Origin: DASVTR01 sp033855775
Lineage (GTDB): Bacteria > Acidobacteriota > Blastocatellia > Pyrinomonadales > Pyrinomonadaceae
Assembly: GCA_033855775.1 (NCBI GenBank)
Contig: JAWVFT010000021.1
Coordinates: 1 to 17,185 of the forward strand
Direction: 5' to 3'
DNA length: 17,185 nt
The notes beneath the pieces were generated by a model. The model ran no database searches. It was not told the DNA's origin and worked only from the letters and a program-made list of their open reading frames with translations. Every line of letters begins with the position of its first letter. Position 1 is the first letter of the stretch. Of this stretch, positions 1 to 7,122 are shown piece after piece. The translations under genes and the position numbers were made by a program.

Positions 1-262
1 CACACATCCTAAGGCACGAAGATCCAAGCGGACTTGCTTTGGCGAATTTATAGATGGTTGAAAAAAGTGGTTTGCTGTTCATGGTCGAAGCCCCGTTTTA
101 AGGTGCGTAGGCTTGCAGGCTTGAGCAGCTTTATAAAGAAAGCCACGCGGAATTATCTCGCCCGTAACACACGCACCGCCTATAAATCACGGGATCGAAC
201 GTATGTGACGATTCTCAGTTCATTGCCAACGCCACCCTGAATCTCCGAGCCTGCCCCTAAAA
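1..262. other. Left-edge stretch with no recognisable gene
   Basis: I see no supportable gene here. A 68-codon frame on the plus strand (34-240) and a 63-codon frame on the minus strand (180-371) match no family I know and have no convincing ribosome binding site. No tRNA cloverleaf can be drawn: a TTCGA-like loop on the minus strand near 195-205 has no pairing stem. The stretch is less GC-rich than the genes and has AT-rich patches (TTTATAAAG near 130, CTATAAATC near 180), as expected of a non-coding spacer. It could hold the promoter or tail of a gene lying left of the window. Confidence 0.5.
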
Positions 263-266
263 ATTT

Positions 267-298
267 TGGCCCCGTCAGTCGCAAGATTGACGGGGCCA
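267..298 (-). terminator. Strong hairpin terminator, possibly bidirectional
   Basis: TGGCCCCGTCA (267-277) pairs perfectly with TGACGGGGCCA (288-298). The stem continues inward through a G-T wobble and two more pairs to a GCAA (GNRA-type) tetraloop at 281-284. Read on the minus strand, the stem is followed by AAAATTTTT, so it can stop leftward transcripts about 90 bp past the fabG stop. On the plus strand a weaker CTCCTCTTTT tail follows, so it may work both ways. Assignment to the minus strand is inference. Confidence 0.65.
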
Positions 299-362
299 CT
301 CCTCTTTTAGCGTTGGATTCCAGACGCAAAGACAATCGTTCCCGATGTCTTTTAAGCCAGGC

Positions 363-402
363 AAAAATCACGAGGCTTGCGGCTCTTAGATGGCCAAGCC
401 TC
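363..402 (-). terminator. Putative fabG terminator overlapping its stop codon
   Basis: On the minus strand GAGGCTTG and CAAGCCTC (plus positions 395-402 and 372-379) form an 8-bp stem around a 15-nt loop that contains the fabG stop TAA. After the stem come GTGA and then five T residues (plus-strand A run 363-367). Stem plus T-run is the usual intrinsic terminator layout. The short stem and 4-nt gap make it modest, and the hairpin at 267-298 would back it up. Confidence 0.5.
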
Positions 403-1147
403 CGTCAACCTGTAACGTCTGCCCGGTGATGTAGCGAGCGTCCGCAGAAAGCATGAAGCAAGCGATGCGCGCGACTTCGGCGGCCTCGGCGAAGCGTCCG
501 AGCGGAATCTGTTCGAGCAGCTTTGCGCGATAATCTTCACTGAGCGCGCCCGCCATTTCAGTTGACACCAATCCGAGGGCGAGCGCGTTGACTGTGACCT
601 TGCGGCTGGCGACTTCTTTGGCAAGCGCCTTCGTTAAACCGATGAGGCCAGCCTTTGAGGCGGAGTAGTTTGACTGTCCGGCCATCCCGACGCGACCGCT
701 GATGGAAGAGATGTTCAGGATTGAGCCGCCGCCATCTTGTCTCATCATGACGCGCAGCGCAGCCTTTGAGAAATTCCAGGCCCCTTTGAGATTGGTGTCT
801 ATCACAGCATCCCAATCATCCTCTTTCATGCGCAGGATGAGATTATCGCGTGTGATGCCCGCGTTGTTGACGAGAAAGTCTATCCGCCCGAAAGCCTCTT
901 TCGTTTGCTTAACCATCTCGGCGGCGGCTTCAGTCTGAGCGACATCGCAAGCGGTCGCAACAGCGCGAACGCCGAGGGCTTCGATTTCCGTCTTCAAAGT
1001 CTCCGCAGCTTCCGCGCTCTTCGCGTAATTGAAGGCCACATCGGCGCCTTGCCGCGCCAACTCCAACGCGATGGCGCGACCGATGCCGCGCGTCGCGCCC
1101 GTCACAATCGCCGCCTGTCCTGAAAAAGGCTTGCCTGAATCGCTCAC
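386..1147 (-). CDS. fabG: 3-oxoacyl-[acyl-carrier-protein] reductase FabG (SDR family)
   Basis: This is the NADPH-dependent beta-ketoacyl-ACP reductase of type II fatty-acid synthesis, a soluble tetrameric Rossmann enzyme. It has 253 residues, close to the family's usual 245-250. TGATRGIG (17-24) is the cofactor loop, D68 is in the CDVA turn and NNAG is at 94-97. N119, S148, Y161 and K165 form the catalytic tetrad, and the C-terminus ends in the typical TGQTLQVDGG. The start is GTG at 1147, chosen because AGGAG sits 8 nt upstream. It lies 81 bp downstream of galU on the same strand, so the two may be cotranscribed. One oddity is that the usual NxxAPG turn after the catalytic lysine reads NALALG (P to L at 191). 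A related SDR with another substrate cannot be excluded, because no acpP or other fab gene is next to it. Confidence 0.9.
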   Translation of the reverse strand: MSDSGKPFSGQAAIVTGATRGIGRAIALELARQGADVAFNYAKSAEAAETLKTEIEALGVRAVATACDVAQTEAAAEMVKQTKEAFGRIDFLVNNAGITRDNLILRMKEDDWDAVIDTNLKGAWNFSKAALRVMMRQDGGGSILNISSISGRVGMAGQSNYSASKAGLIGLTKALAKEVASRKVTVNALALGLVSTEMAGALSEDYRAKLLEQIPLGRFAEAAEVARIACFMLSADARYITGQTLQVDGGLAI

Positions 1148-1155
1148 AATCTATT

Positions 1156-1160
1156 CTCCT
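1156..1160 (-). promoter_or_regulatory. Ribosome binding site deciding the GTG start of fabG
   Basis: On the minus strand AGGAG lies 8 nt before the GTG at 1147. This supports the non-ATG start, and the frame has no better in-frame ATG upstream. Confidence 0.7.
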
Positions 1161-1228
1161 AAGGTTGGGCCGGAGATGAGCGGTCACTTGACACTGGCCG
1201 CTTGACCTCTGGCTTTACAAATGCGCTC

Positions 1229-2098
1229 TCACAATTTCAACGAGCGTAGATACTCGACAAACTCCGGCGCGAGGTCTGGCCGCTTGAGGGCGAACTCAAC
1301 GGTAGCGATGAGGAAGCCGAGTTTGTCGCCTGCGTCGTGTCGCGTTCCCTGAAAGCGCACGGCATAAAAGGGACGCTTTTTCAGGAGTTGGCGCATCGCG
1401 TCTGTGATCTGTATTTCGCCGCCTGAGCCGGGGCGTGTCTGTTCTATCTCGGCGAAGATGTCGGGCGTCAGGATGTAGCGTCCGATGATGGCGAGGTCGG
1501 AAGGGGCTTCGTTGAACGGCGGCTTTTCGACCATATCTTTGATGCGGTAAACGCCGTCGCCGACTTCTTCGGCATCGATCACGCCGAAGCGCGAGATGGC
1601 TTCGCCCGCGACCTGCATCGTGCCGAGAACGGGCGCGTCATACTTTTCGTAAACTGCCAACATCTGTTTGAGCGCGGGCGTTTCGGCGTCAACAATATCG
1701 TCGCTGAGCATGACGGCGAACGGCTCGTCGCCGACGAGATCGCGCGCTTGATAGATAGCGTGGCCGAGGCCGAGAGCTTCGCGCTGTCTGACGTAGCTGA
1801 TGCGGGCCAACTCGGAGACGGCGCGCGTTTCCTTGAGGGCTTCGGTCTTGCCGCGCTCGCGCAGCAGGTGTTCAAGCTCGAAGGAAATATCGAAGTGGTC
1901 TTCGATGGCGCTCTTGCCGCGACCCGTGACGATAATCACAGACTCGATGCCGGAGGCGACCGCTTCCTCGACCACGTATTGAATGAGCGGCTTATCAACC
2001 AGCGGCAGCATCTCTTTGGGCGAAGCTTTGGTGGCGGGCAGAAAGCGCGTGCCGAGGCCAGCCGCCGGAAAAACAGCCTTACGAATTTTTTGTGGCAT
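1229..2098 (-). CDS. galU: UTP--glucose-1-phosphate uridylyltransferase GalU
   Basis: GalU joins UTP and glucose-1-phosphate into UDP-glucose, the activated sugar for cell-surface polysaccharides, glycolipids and trehalose. The protein has 289 residues, normal for bacterial GalU. The nucleotide-binding signature FPAAGLGTRFLPATK lies at 10-24, followed by PKEMLPLVDKP. LSDDI (131-135) carries the metal-binding aspartate. VEKP (190-193), GGEIQITDA (226-234) and the late DAGDK segment near 256 are all in the family order. No domain is missing and no extra domain is present. The ATG start at 2098 is kept because the family motif begins about ten residues later. It diverges from serS and is probably first in a galU-fabG unit. 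The assignment is secure. The only alternative is a paralogous RmlA-like nucleotidyltransferase, which these motifs do not favour. Confidence 0.95.
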   Translation of the reverse strand: MPQKIRKAVFPAAGLGTRFLPATKASPKEMLPLVDKPLIQYVVEEAVASGIESVIIVTGRGKSAIEDHFDISFELEHLLRERGKTEALKETRAVSELARISYVRQREALGLGHAIYQARDLVGDEPFAVMLSDDIVDAETPALKQMLAVYEKYDAPVLGTMQVAGEAISRFGVIDAEEVGDGVYRIKDMVEKPPFNEAPSDLAIIGRYILTPDIFAEIEQTRPGSGGEIQITDAMRQLLKKRPFYAVRFQGTRHDAGDKLGFLIATVEFALKRPDLAPEFVEYLRSLKL

Positions 2099-2167
2099 AC
2101 CTTGTTCTCAAATCCTTTGGGCTGCGAATTGCCAGCCCGGCGGCAAACGATTGCTTGCGACGAAAGG

Positions 2168-2196
2168 GACGCCGCTTGACACTCGTGTGCGGCGTC
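2168..2196. promoter_or_regulatory. Inverted repeat in the galU/serS divergent spacer
   Basis: GACGCCGC (2168-2175) and GCGGCGTC (2189-2196) are perfect 8-bp inverted arms around 13 nt. Inside lies a perfect TTGACA (2176-2181) that could be a -35 box for serS, with a weak GATAGC 16 nt downstream, and also ACAC/GTGT that could extend the pairing. The site could be an operator over a promoter or a hairpin in a transcript. Which, if either, is inference. Confidence 0.35.
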
Positions 2197-2203
2197 GGAT
2201 AGC

Positions 2204-2233
2204 TTGACGCTTTTCGTTTGCAAACTGTGTAAA
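2204..2233 (+). promoter_or_regulatory. Candidate sigma-70-like promoter for serS
   Basis: TTGACG (2204-2209), an 18-nt spacer and TGTAAA (2228-2233) resemble a -35/-10 pair about 65 bp before the serS ATG. The match is five of six and four of six bases. A second TTGACA at 2176 competes as the -35 box. Confidence 0.3.
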
Positions 2234-2299
2234 AGCGTCTTTCATACCATACGATAAAGGGCCGCGGCAAATGCTCGCCCTGAAAAGGACAACGACTCG

Positions 2300-3637
2300 A
2301 TGCTGGATTTAAACTTCGTCCGCAACAATCTTGAAAACGTGCGGGCTGCTTTGGAGGCGCGCGGCTTTCCCACCGCCACGCTCGACGACTTTGAGACGAC
2401 GGATGCGGAACGTCGCCGCGTCATCGCGGAATCCGACCAACTGAACGCCGAGCGCAACGCTTCGAGCCGCGAAATCGGCGCGTTGATGAAGGAAGGCAAG
2501 CGCGACGAGGCGGACGCGCGCCGCGAGCAAGTGGGCCAACTGAAAGAACGCATTGCGGAACTCGACACAGCGCGCGACGCTTCGGAAGCGCGTATGCGCG
2601 AGATACTCTCGACGATTCCCAACGTGCCGCACGAGAGCGTTCCGGTCGGCAAGGACGAGACGGCGAATGAAGAGTTGCGACGTTGGGGCCAGCCGCCCGT
2701 CTTCGACTTCGAGCCGAAAGACCACGTTGACCTCGGCACGTCGCTCGGCATCCTTGACCTTGAACGCGCGACGAAGATTGCCGCCGCGCGCTTTGCCATC
2801 TTAAACGGCGCGGGCGCGCGTCTGAGCCGCGCTCTCATCAACTTCATGCTCGACCTGCACACGCGCGAGCACGGCTACATGGAAACGCTGCCGCCCTTCA
2901 TCGTCAACGGCGCGGCGCTCTTCGGCACAACGCAGCTTCCGAAATTCAAGGACGACCTCTTTAAGCTGGCGAGCGGCAAAGCAGAGAAAGAGGAAGCGAG
3001 CGAGAAGGGCGACGAAGGCGACGAGCGCGAACTCTACTTGATTCCGACCGCGGAGGTTCCCGTCACCAACTATCACCGCGAAGAGATACTCGACGCCGCG
3101 CAGTTGCCGCTGCGCATGGTCGCCTACACGCCATGCTTTCGCGCCGAGGCAGGCTCTTACGGGCGCGACACGCGCGGCATTATCCGTCAACACCAGTTTG
3201 AGAAAGTCGAACTGGTGAAACTCGCGCTGCCGGAAAATTCTTATGATGAGTTGGAAGCTTTGACGCGCAACGCCGAGACGGTGTTGCAAAAGTTAGGGCT
3301 GCACTATCGCGTCGTCGCGCTCTCGACCGGCGACATGGGCTTCGGCCCCGCGAAGACTTATGACATAGAGGTCTGGCTGCCTTCGCAGCAAACGTTCCGC
3401 GAGATTTCTTCGTGCTCGAACTACGAAGCCTTTCAAGCTCGCCGCGCGCAGATACGCTTTCGTCGCGCGAGCAACGCCAAGCCCGAATTTGTCCACACGC
3501 TCAACGGCTCCGGCCTCGCCATCGGCCGCACGTGGGTCGCTATTCTGGAAAACTACCAGCAAGCGGACGGCTCCATCGTTGTCCCCGAAGCACTCAGGCC
3601 GTACATGAATGGACAGGAAGTAATCGGCAATCAGTAG
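2300..3637 (+). CDS. serS: Seryl-tRNA synthetase SerS
   Basis: SerS charges tRNA-Ser (and tRNA-Sec where present) with serine in the cytoplasm. It is a class II synthetase, and 445 residues fits the usual 420-445. Residues 1 to about 110 form the long antiparallel coiled-coil arm that grips the tRNA variable arm, rich in E, R, K and A heptads. The catalytic core follows. TAE (250-252) belongs to the serine-binding TxE motif. Motif 2 runs from about 277 (TPCFRAEAGSYGRDTRG) and motif 3 from about 403 (GSGLAIGRTWVAILENYQQ) to VPEALRPYM. The ATG at 2300 has AAGGA 10 nt upstream. One oddity is a charged K/E/D stretch at about 225-243, inserted between FKLA and LYLIPTAE. It is likely a surface loop. 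The gene converges on sppA across a large hairpin. Confidence 0.96.
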   Translation: MLDLNFVRNNLENVRAALEARGFPTATLDDFETTDAERRRVIAESDQLNAERNASSREIGALMKEGKRDEADARREQVGQLKERIAELDTARDASEARMREILSTIPNVPHESVPVGKDETANEELRRWGQPPVFDFEPKDHVDLGTSLGILDLERATKIAAARFAILNGAGARLSRALINFMLDLHTREHGYMETLPPFIVNGAALFGTTQLPKFKDDLFKLASGKAEKEEASEKGDEGDERELYLIPTAEVPVTNYHREEILDAAQLPLRMVAYTPCFRAEAGSYGRDTRGIIRQHQFEKVELVKLALPENSYDELEALTRNAETVLQKLGLHYRVVALSTGDMGFGPAKTYDIEVWLPSQQTFREISSCSNYEAFQARRAQIRFRRASNAKPEFVHTLNGSGLAIGRTWVAILENYQQADGSIVVPEALRPYMNGQEVIGNQ

Positions 3638-3642
3638 TCGGT

Positions 3643-3719
3643 AGCCAGTCAATCAGTCTTCAACAAGCAGAAGCATTGGAAGCGGCCACTGCTTGTTGAA
3701 GACTGATTGAGAACTGGCT
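3643..3719. terminator. Very long hairpin between convergent serS and sppA
   Basis: Positions 3650-3670 pair perfectly with 3689-3709 (21 bp) around an 18-nt loop. A further 7 bp (AGCCAGT 3643-3649 with ACTGGCT 3713-3719) extend the stem past a 3-nt AGA bulge, giving 28 bp in all. It starts 6 nt after the serS stop and ends 9 nt before the end of sppA, so it would act on both converging transcripts. No clean T-run follows on either strand, so it may be a transcript-end stabiliser or a small repeat element and not a classical intrinsic terminator. Confidence 0.55.
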
Positions 3720-3728
3720 GACTCTTGA

Positions 3729-5528
3729 TTACTTGATTCTCAAATCAAACGGCATGAGGGCCATGGCTTCGCCGCGTTTCATGCGGTCGAGCATGGTGGC
3801 GTATTGGAGTGTGCGGCGCACGTCTTCGGGCAGGGCTTCGAAGGTGGCGCGTTGTTGTTGGAGTTTGAGGCTGGCTTCGTCATCGTCGCCGCCGCTGTTG
3901 AAGAGGTCTTCAAAGAAGCTGCGCGGGTAAGGCAGGACGACGCGCTTGACGCTTTTGTCCGCCGGAATCCCCGCGAGTTGCTTGGCGATTTCGACGGCCT
4001 TGTCGAGGCCGCCGAACTCGTCAACGAGCCCGTTCTCTTTGGCCTGCGCGCCCGTCCAGACGCGGCCCTGCCCGATGGAGTCAATGTACTCAGGGCTGCG
4101 ATTGCGTCCCTTCGCCACCTTCGGCACAAACTCGTCGTAGTAAGTGCTCTTGATGATGCCGAAGAATTTCTCGCGCTCTTCGGGCGTAAACTTTTCCGTC
4201 TCGCGGAAGAGCCCTGCGTTCTTGCCGCGCAGGACATACTCGTTCGAGATGCCGAGCCAGTTATAAAATTCCTTCATCACGGGCTTGCCCGCGAAGATGC
4301 CGATGGAGCCGGTATATGTCGAAGGCTCCGCGACAATCTTGTTGGCGTTGCAGGCGATGTAGTAGCCGCCGGAGGCTGCGACATCGCTCATCGAAACGAC
4401 GACGGGCTTTTTCGCCCGCGCGCGTTCGATGGCGTGCCAGATAACGTCAGAGGCGTAGGACGAGCCGCCCGGACTGTCAATGCGCAGGACGATGGCTTTG
4501 ATGGAATCGTCTTTGCGCGCGTCGTCAATGGCTTTGATGAACGTGTCGGAGCCGATGGACTGGCCGTTGAAGGGGCCGCCCTCGGACTTGCCCGAACCGA
4601 TGGAGCCTGTGCCGTAGATGACGGCGACGCGCTCGCCGCGATTGAGGCCCAACGATTCCGGCTCTATCTCTCTGTACTGGTCGCCGCTCGTCAGGCGCAG
4701 TTCGTCCGCGTCCTTGTAGCCGAGCCTTCCTTTCAATTCCTGCTCGACTTCATCACGATAATTCGCGCCGTCAATCAGCCCGATTTTTTGCGCGTCGGGC
4801 GCGCTGTAGGGCGCGTTGTCAACGATGGCGCGCACGTCCTCTTCGGACTTGTGGCGCGTCGTGGCGACGGTCTTGACGAAGCGATTGAAGAGGTCGTCGA
4901 GGATAGCATTGACGACTTCGCGTTGAGCTTCGGACATCTCCTTGCGCGTGAAGCTGTCGGGCGCGTTCTTGTACTTGCCGATTTGATAAACGTCCGGGTA
5001 GACGCCGAGCTTGTCGAGCGAGCCGCGAAAGAACATCACGTCAGCCGCGAAACCGTTGACGAACAAGTCGCCCGGCGGCGCGACGAAAATCTTCTCGCAC
5101 GCCAGCGCGATGTAGTACTCCTTGTTCATCCCCAGTTCCATGTAGGCGTAGATGGGTTTGCCGGACGAGCGAAAATCCGTAATCGCGTCGCGTATCTCTT
5201 CGGCCTTGCCCCATCCCGCGCCCGACATGTTGATGTCGAGCAGGACGGCGCCGATGCGTTTGTCAACCTTCGCTTTTTTGAGTTGCGTCAGCAGGTTTGT
5301 CAGCGACGAATCATCGCTGCCGAACAGACGCCTCAGCGCGTCCTCCGGCACGTAATCGGGCAGCCCGCCTTTGACCTTCAAGACCAGCACGCTGTTGTCA
5401 CGAATGACCGGCTCGCTCTTGCGAAACATAGAGAGCAGCAGCATGAGGCCGATGACGACGGCTATCACAAGAGCCAACAGCAGACCGGCGATAATGAGAA
5501 CGATTTTACGAGCGCGCGACATTGCCAT
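3729..5528 (-). CDS. sppA: Signal peptide peptidase SppA (S49 family, long 67K form)
   Basis: SppA is a membrane-anchored serine protease that degrades signal peptides left in the membrane after export. From the ATG at 5528 it has 599 residues, close to the 618 of the E. coli long form. A single N-terminal hydrophobic segment (about 9-34) anchors it with the catalytic part outside. Two tandem ClpP-like S49 domains follow. The first carries the YKNAPDSFTR segment with the likely catalytic lysine (about K187). The second carries DSPGGSS with the likely nucleophile (about S356), then SGGYYIAC and TGSIGI. This matches the Ser/Lys dyad split between domains in the known enzyme. The longest frame begins at a TTG (5543) with no ribosome site. 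ATG 5528 or ATG 5522 is more likely, though neither has a strong Shine-Dalgarno. mnmA lies 257 bp upstream on the same strand. Confidence 0.92.
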   Translation of the reverse strand: MAMSRARKIVLIIAGLLLALVIAVVIGLMLLLSMFRKSEPVIRDNSVLVLKVKGGLPDYVPEDALRRLFGSDDSSLTNLLTQLKKAKVDKRIGAVLLDINMSGAGWGKAEEIRDAITDFRSSGKPIYAYMELGMNKEYYIALACEKIFVAPPGDLFVNGFAADVMFFRGSLDKLGVYPDVYQIGKYKNAPDSFTRKEMSEAQREVVNAILDDLFNRFVKTVATTRHKSEEDVRAIVDNAPYSAPDAQKIGLIDGANYRDEVEQELKGRLGYKDADELRLTSGDQYREIEPESLGLNRGERVAVIYGTGSIGSGKSEGGPFNGQSIGSDTFIKAIDDARKDDSIKAIVLRIDSPGGSSYASDVIWHAIERARAKKPVVVSMSDVAASGGYYIACNANKIVAEPSTYTGSIGIFAGKPVMKEFYNWLGISNEYVLRGKNAGLFRETEKFTPEEREKFFGIIKSTYYDEFVPKVAKGRNRSPEYIDSIGQGRVWTGAQAKENGLVDEFGGLDKAVEIAKQLAGIPADKSVKRVVLPYPRSFFEDLFNSGGDDDEASLKLQQQRATFEALPEDVRRTLQYATMLDRMKRGEAMALMPFDLRIK

Positions 5529-5672
5529 AACTATTTTTACCAACTGACTAAAACTTTAGAGACGGCCCCCGCCGCTGCTTAGCCGCGAGAGCGTGTGTGA
5601 TACGCAAACAGGCGAGGAAAGGTTCTACGAACGATGAACCCGACAACGATGATGAAGGCGACAGCGATGCGT

Positions 5673-5735
5673 GTTGAGCGACGAGCGACGAGCGATGAAT
5701 GATGAGCGATGAACGATGAATGATGAGCGATAAAC
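5673..5735. repeat. Tandem heptamer repeat array (GAYGARY)
   Basis: Eight consecutive 7-bp units run from 5680 to 5735: GACGAGC twice, then GATGAAT, GATGAGC, GATGAAC, GATGAAT, GATGAGC and GATAAAC. A decayed ninth unit (GTTGAGC) lies at 5673-5679. The array is in the spacer between mnmA and sppA. On the minus strand it reads as a repeating open frame (LIIHRSS), which is a by-product of a 7-mer and not a gene. It resembles the short tandemly repeated heptamers known from cyanobacteria. I recall similar ones in acidobacteria. Confidence 0.85.
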
Positions 5736-5784
5736 TATCGAGAGCTTCTCTTTCATCGTCGCCGTCGAGAGCGCGCATCGCGTT

Positions 5785-6891
5785 TCACTTGACTATCCAG
5801 CCGCCGCCCAACACTTCGTCGCCGCGATAGAAGACGGTGGCCTGGCCGGGCGTGATGGCGCGTTGGGGTTCGTCAAAGCGTATGCGCGCGCGGTTGTTGT
5901 CGAGCGGCGTAACGACGGCGGGCGCGGGTTGATGACGATAGCGCACGCGCACTTCGGCTCGCGTGTCTGTGATTGGATTGTCGAAAGCAATCCAGTTAAC
6001 GCCAGCCGCCATGAACTCCGTGCTGAGCAGTTCTTCCTGATGGCCGACGACGACGCGATTCTGTTCGGCGTCAATCGCCACGACGTAGAGCGGGCGTTCG
6101 CTCGATAGACCAATTCCGCGCCGCTGCCCGACGGTGTAGCGATGAATGCCTTCGTGACGCGCCAGCACATGGCCGCTCGTGTTGACGATTTCGCCCGCGC
6201 CCGGAATCCGCTCGCCCGTGTCTTCGGCCTCAAGATAACGGTCAATGAAGGCTGCGTACTTGCCGTCTGGGACGAAACAGATTTCCTGCGACTCGGCCTT
6301 TTCGGCGACCGGCAGTTGGCGCGCGCGCGCGACATCGCGCACCTCCGGCTTGGACATCTCGCCCAGTGGAAAGAGCGAGCGCGAGAGTTGCTCCTGCATC
6401 AGTTCCCAGAGAAAGTAGGATTGGTCTTTCGCCAGATTGCGCCCGCGAAAGAGACGGAAGCGCTTGGCCGTTTCATCAAACTCGACGCGCGCATAGTGGC
6501 CCGTCGCCACCTTGTCGCAGCCGAGGCTCGCGGCCAGGCGGTCGAGCGAAGCGAACTTCAAACGGCTGTTGCAGGCCACGCACGGAATCGGCGTCTCGCC
6601 GTTCAGATAACTTGCGACGAACGGCTGCACCACGTCGCGCTCGAAATCGCGTTCGAGGTTGAGCACGTAAAAGGGAAAGCCCAACTCTTCGGCGACGCGG
6701 CGCGCGTCGTACACGTCGTCTAAAGAGCAACAGCGCGACGGCAAAGGCTCGCCGTTCTCGTCCAGGTTGAGCCCGCGTCGCTGGTTCCACAACTGCATCG
6801 AGAAGCCGACCAGTTCATGCCCCTCAGCCTTCAAAATCGCCGCCGCCGCGCTTGAATCCACGCCGCCGCTCATCGCCACTGCAATCTTCAT
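5785..6891 (-). CDS. mnmA: tRNA-specific 2-thiouridylase MnmA
   Basis: MnmA makes 2-thiouridine at wobble position U34 of tRNA-Lys, -Glu and -Gln. It adenylates the base and then transfers sulfur from a relay that starts at a cysteine desulfurase. From the ATG at 6891 it has 368 residues, a normal length. The PP-loop SGGVDSS is at 8-14 and the first active cysteine is in the ACNSRLKF segment (C107). GHYAR is at 131-135, KDQSYFL at 155-161, and the second active cysteine is in SQEICFVPDG (C205). The C-terminal beta domains with HRYTVGQRRG and the final GGGWI follow. The longest frame starts at a TTG (6921), but the ATG ten codons later gives the standard MKIAVAMSGGVDSS N-terminus. It lies upstream of sppA and diverges from the zinc-ribbon gene. 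Confidence 0.95.
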   Translation of the reverse strand: MKIAVAMSGGVDSSAAAAILKAEGHELVGFSMQLWNQRRGLNLDENGEPLPSRCCSLDDVYDARRVAEELGFPFYVLNLERDFERDVVQPFVASYLNGETPIPCVACNSRLKFASLDRLAASLGCDKVATGHYARVEFDETAKRFRLFRGRNLAKDQSYFLWELMQEQLSRSLFPLGEMSKPEVRDVARARQLPVAEKAESQEICFVPDGKYAAFIDRYLEAEDTGERIPGAGEIVNTSGHVLARHEGIHRYTVGQRRGIGLSSERPLYVVAIDAEQNRVVVGHQEELLSTEFMAAGVNWIAFDNPITDTRAEVRVRYRHQPAPAVVTPLDNNRARIRFDEPQRAITPGQATVFYRGDEVLGGGWIVK

Positions 6892-6998
6892 CACTTTCAA
6901 ACCGAACGCCCGCGACCGCAAGGATTTTGCCTGCGCTCAAGCCGCGCGCTCTGCTTCCCAATCGTTTGCCGCCCCGTCAAGACTGGCGCTAAGATGTG

Positions 6999-7028
6999 TT
7001 GCTATTTTGTCGCACAGTCCGCTGTAAC
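6999..7028 (+). promoter_or_regulatory. Weak candidate promoter for the zinc-ribbon gene
   Basis: TTGCTA (6999-7004), an 18-nt spacer and TGTAAC (7023-7028) each match four of six consensus bases. They lie about 95 bp before the chosen start. The signal is weak, and acidobacterial promoters are poorly known. Confidence 0.18.
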
Positions 7029-7081
7029 CACTTGAAGGATACCTCAAACCAGGTTAAGTAGCCACTCATCAAAATCGTAGC

Positions 7082-7099
7082 AGAAGCGTTCCCGCTTCT
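7082..7099 (+). promoter_or_regulatory. Small hairpin in the leader of the zinc-ribbon gene
   Basis: AGAAGCG (7082-7088) and CGCTTCT (7093-7099) form a 7-bp stem with a TTCC loop. A CTCTCTCTCT tract follows, then GGAG (7112-7115). It could be a leader structure that affects access to the ribosome site, or chance in a CT-rich leader. Confidence 0.3.
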
Positions 7100-7122
7100 C
7101 TCTCTCTGGACGGAGAATGTCG

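Noticed and set aside
34..240. 68-codon plus-strand frame at the left edge
   Set aside because: No recognisable family, no ribosome site, and a biased basic composition as expected by chance.
3804..5582. 592-codon open frame on the plus strand opposite sppA
   Set aside because: It mirrors the sppA gene in a GC-rich codon bias, shows no family motif in translation and has no ribosome site. sppA has clear S49 motifs.
5548..5778. 76-codon minus-strand frame between mnmA and sppA
   Set aside because: Its LIIHRSS repeats are the translation of the 7-bp tandem repeat; no other coding sign.
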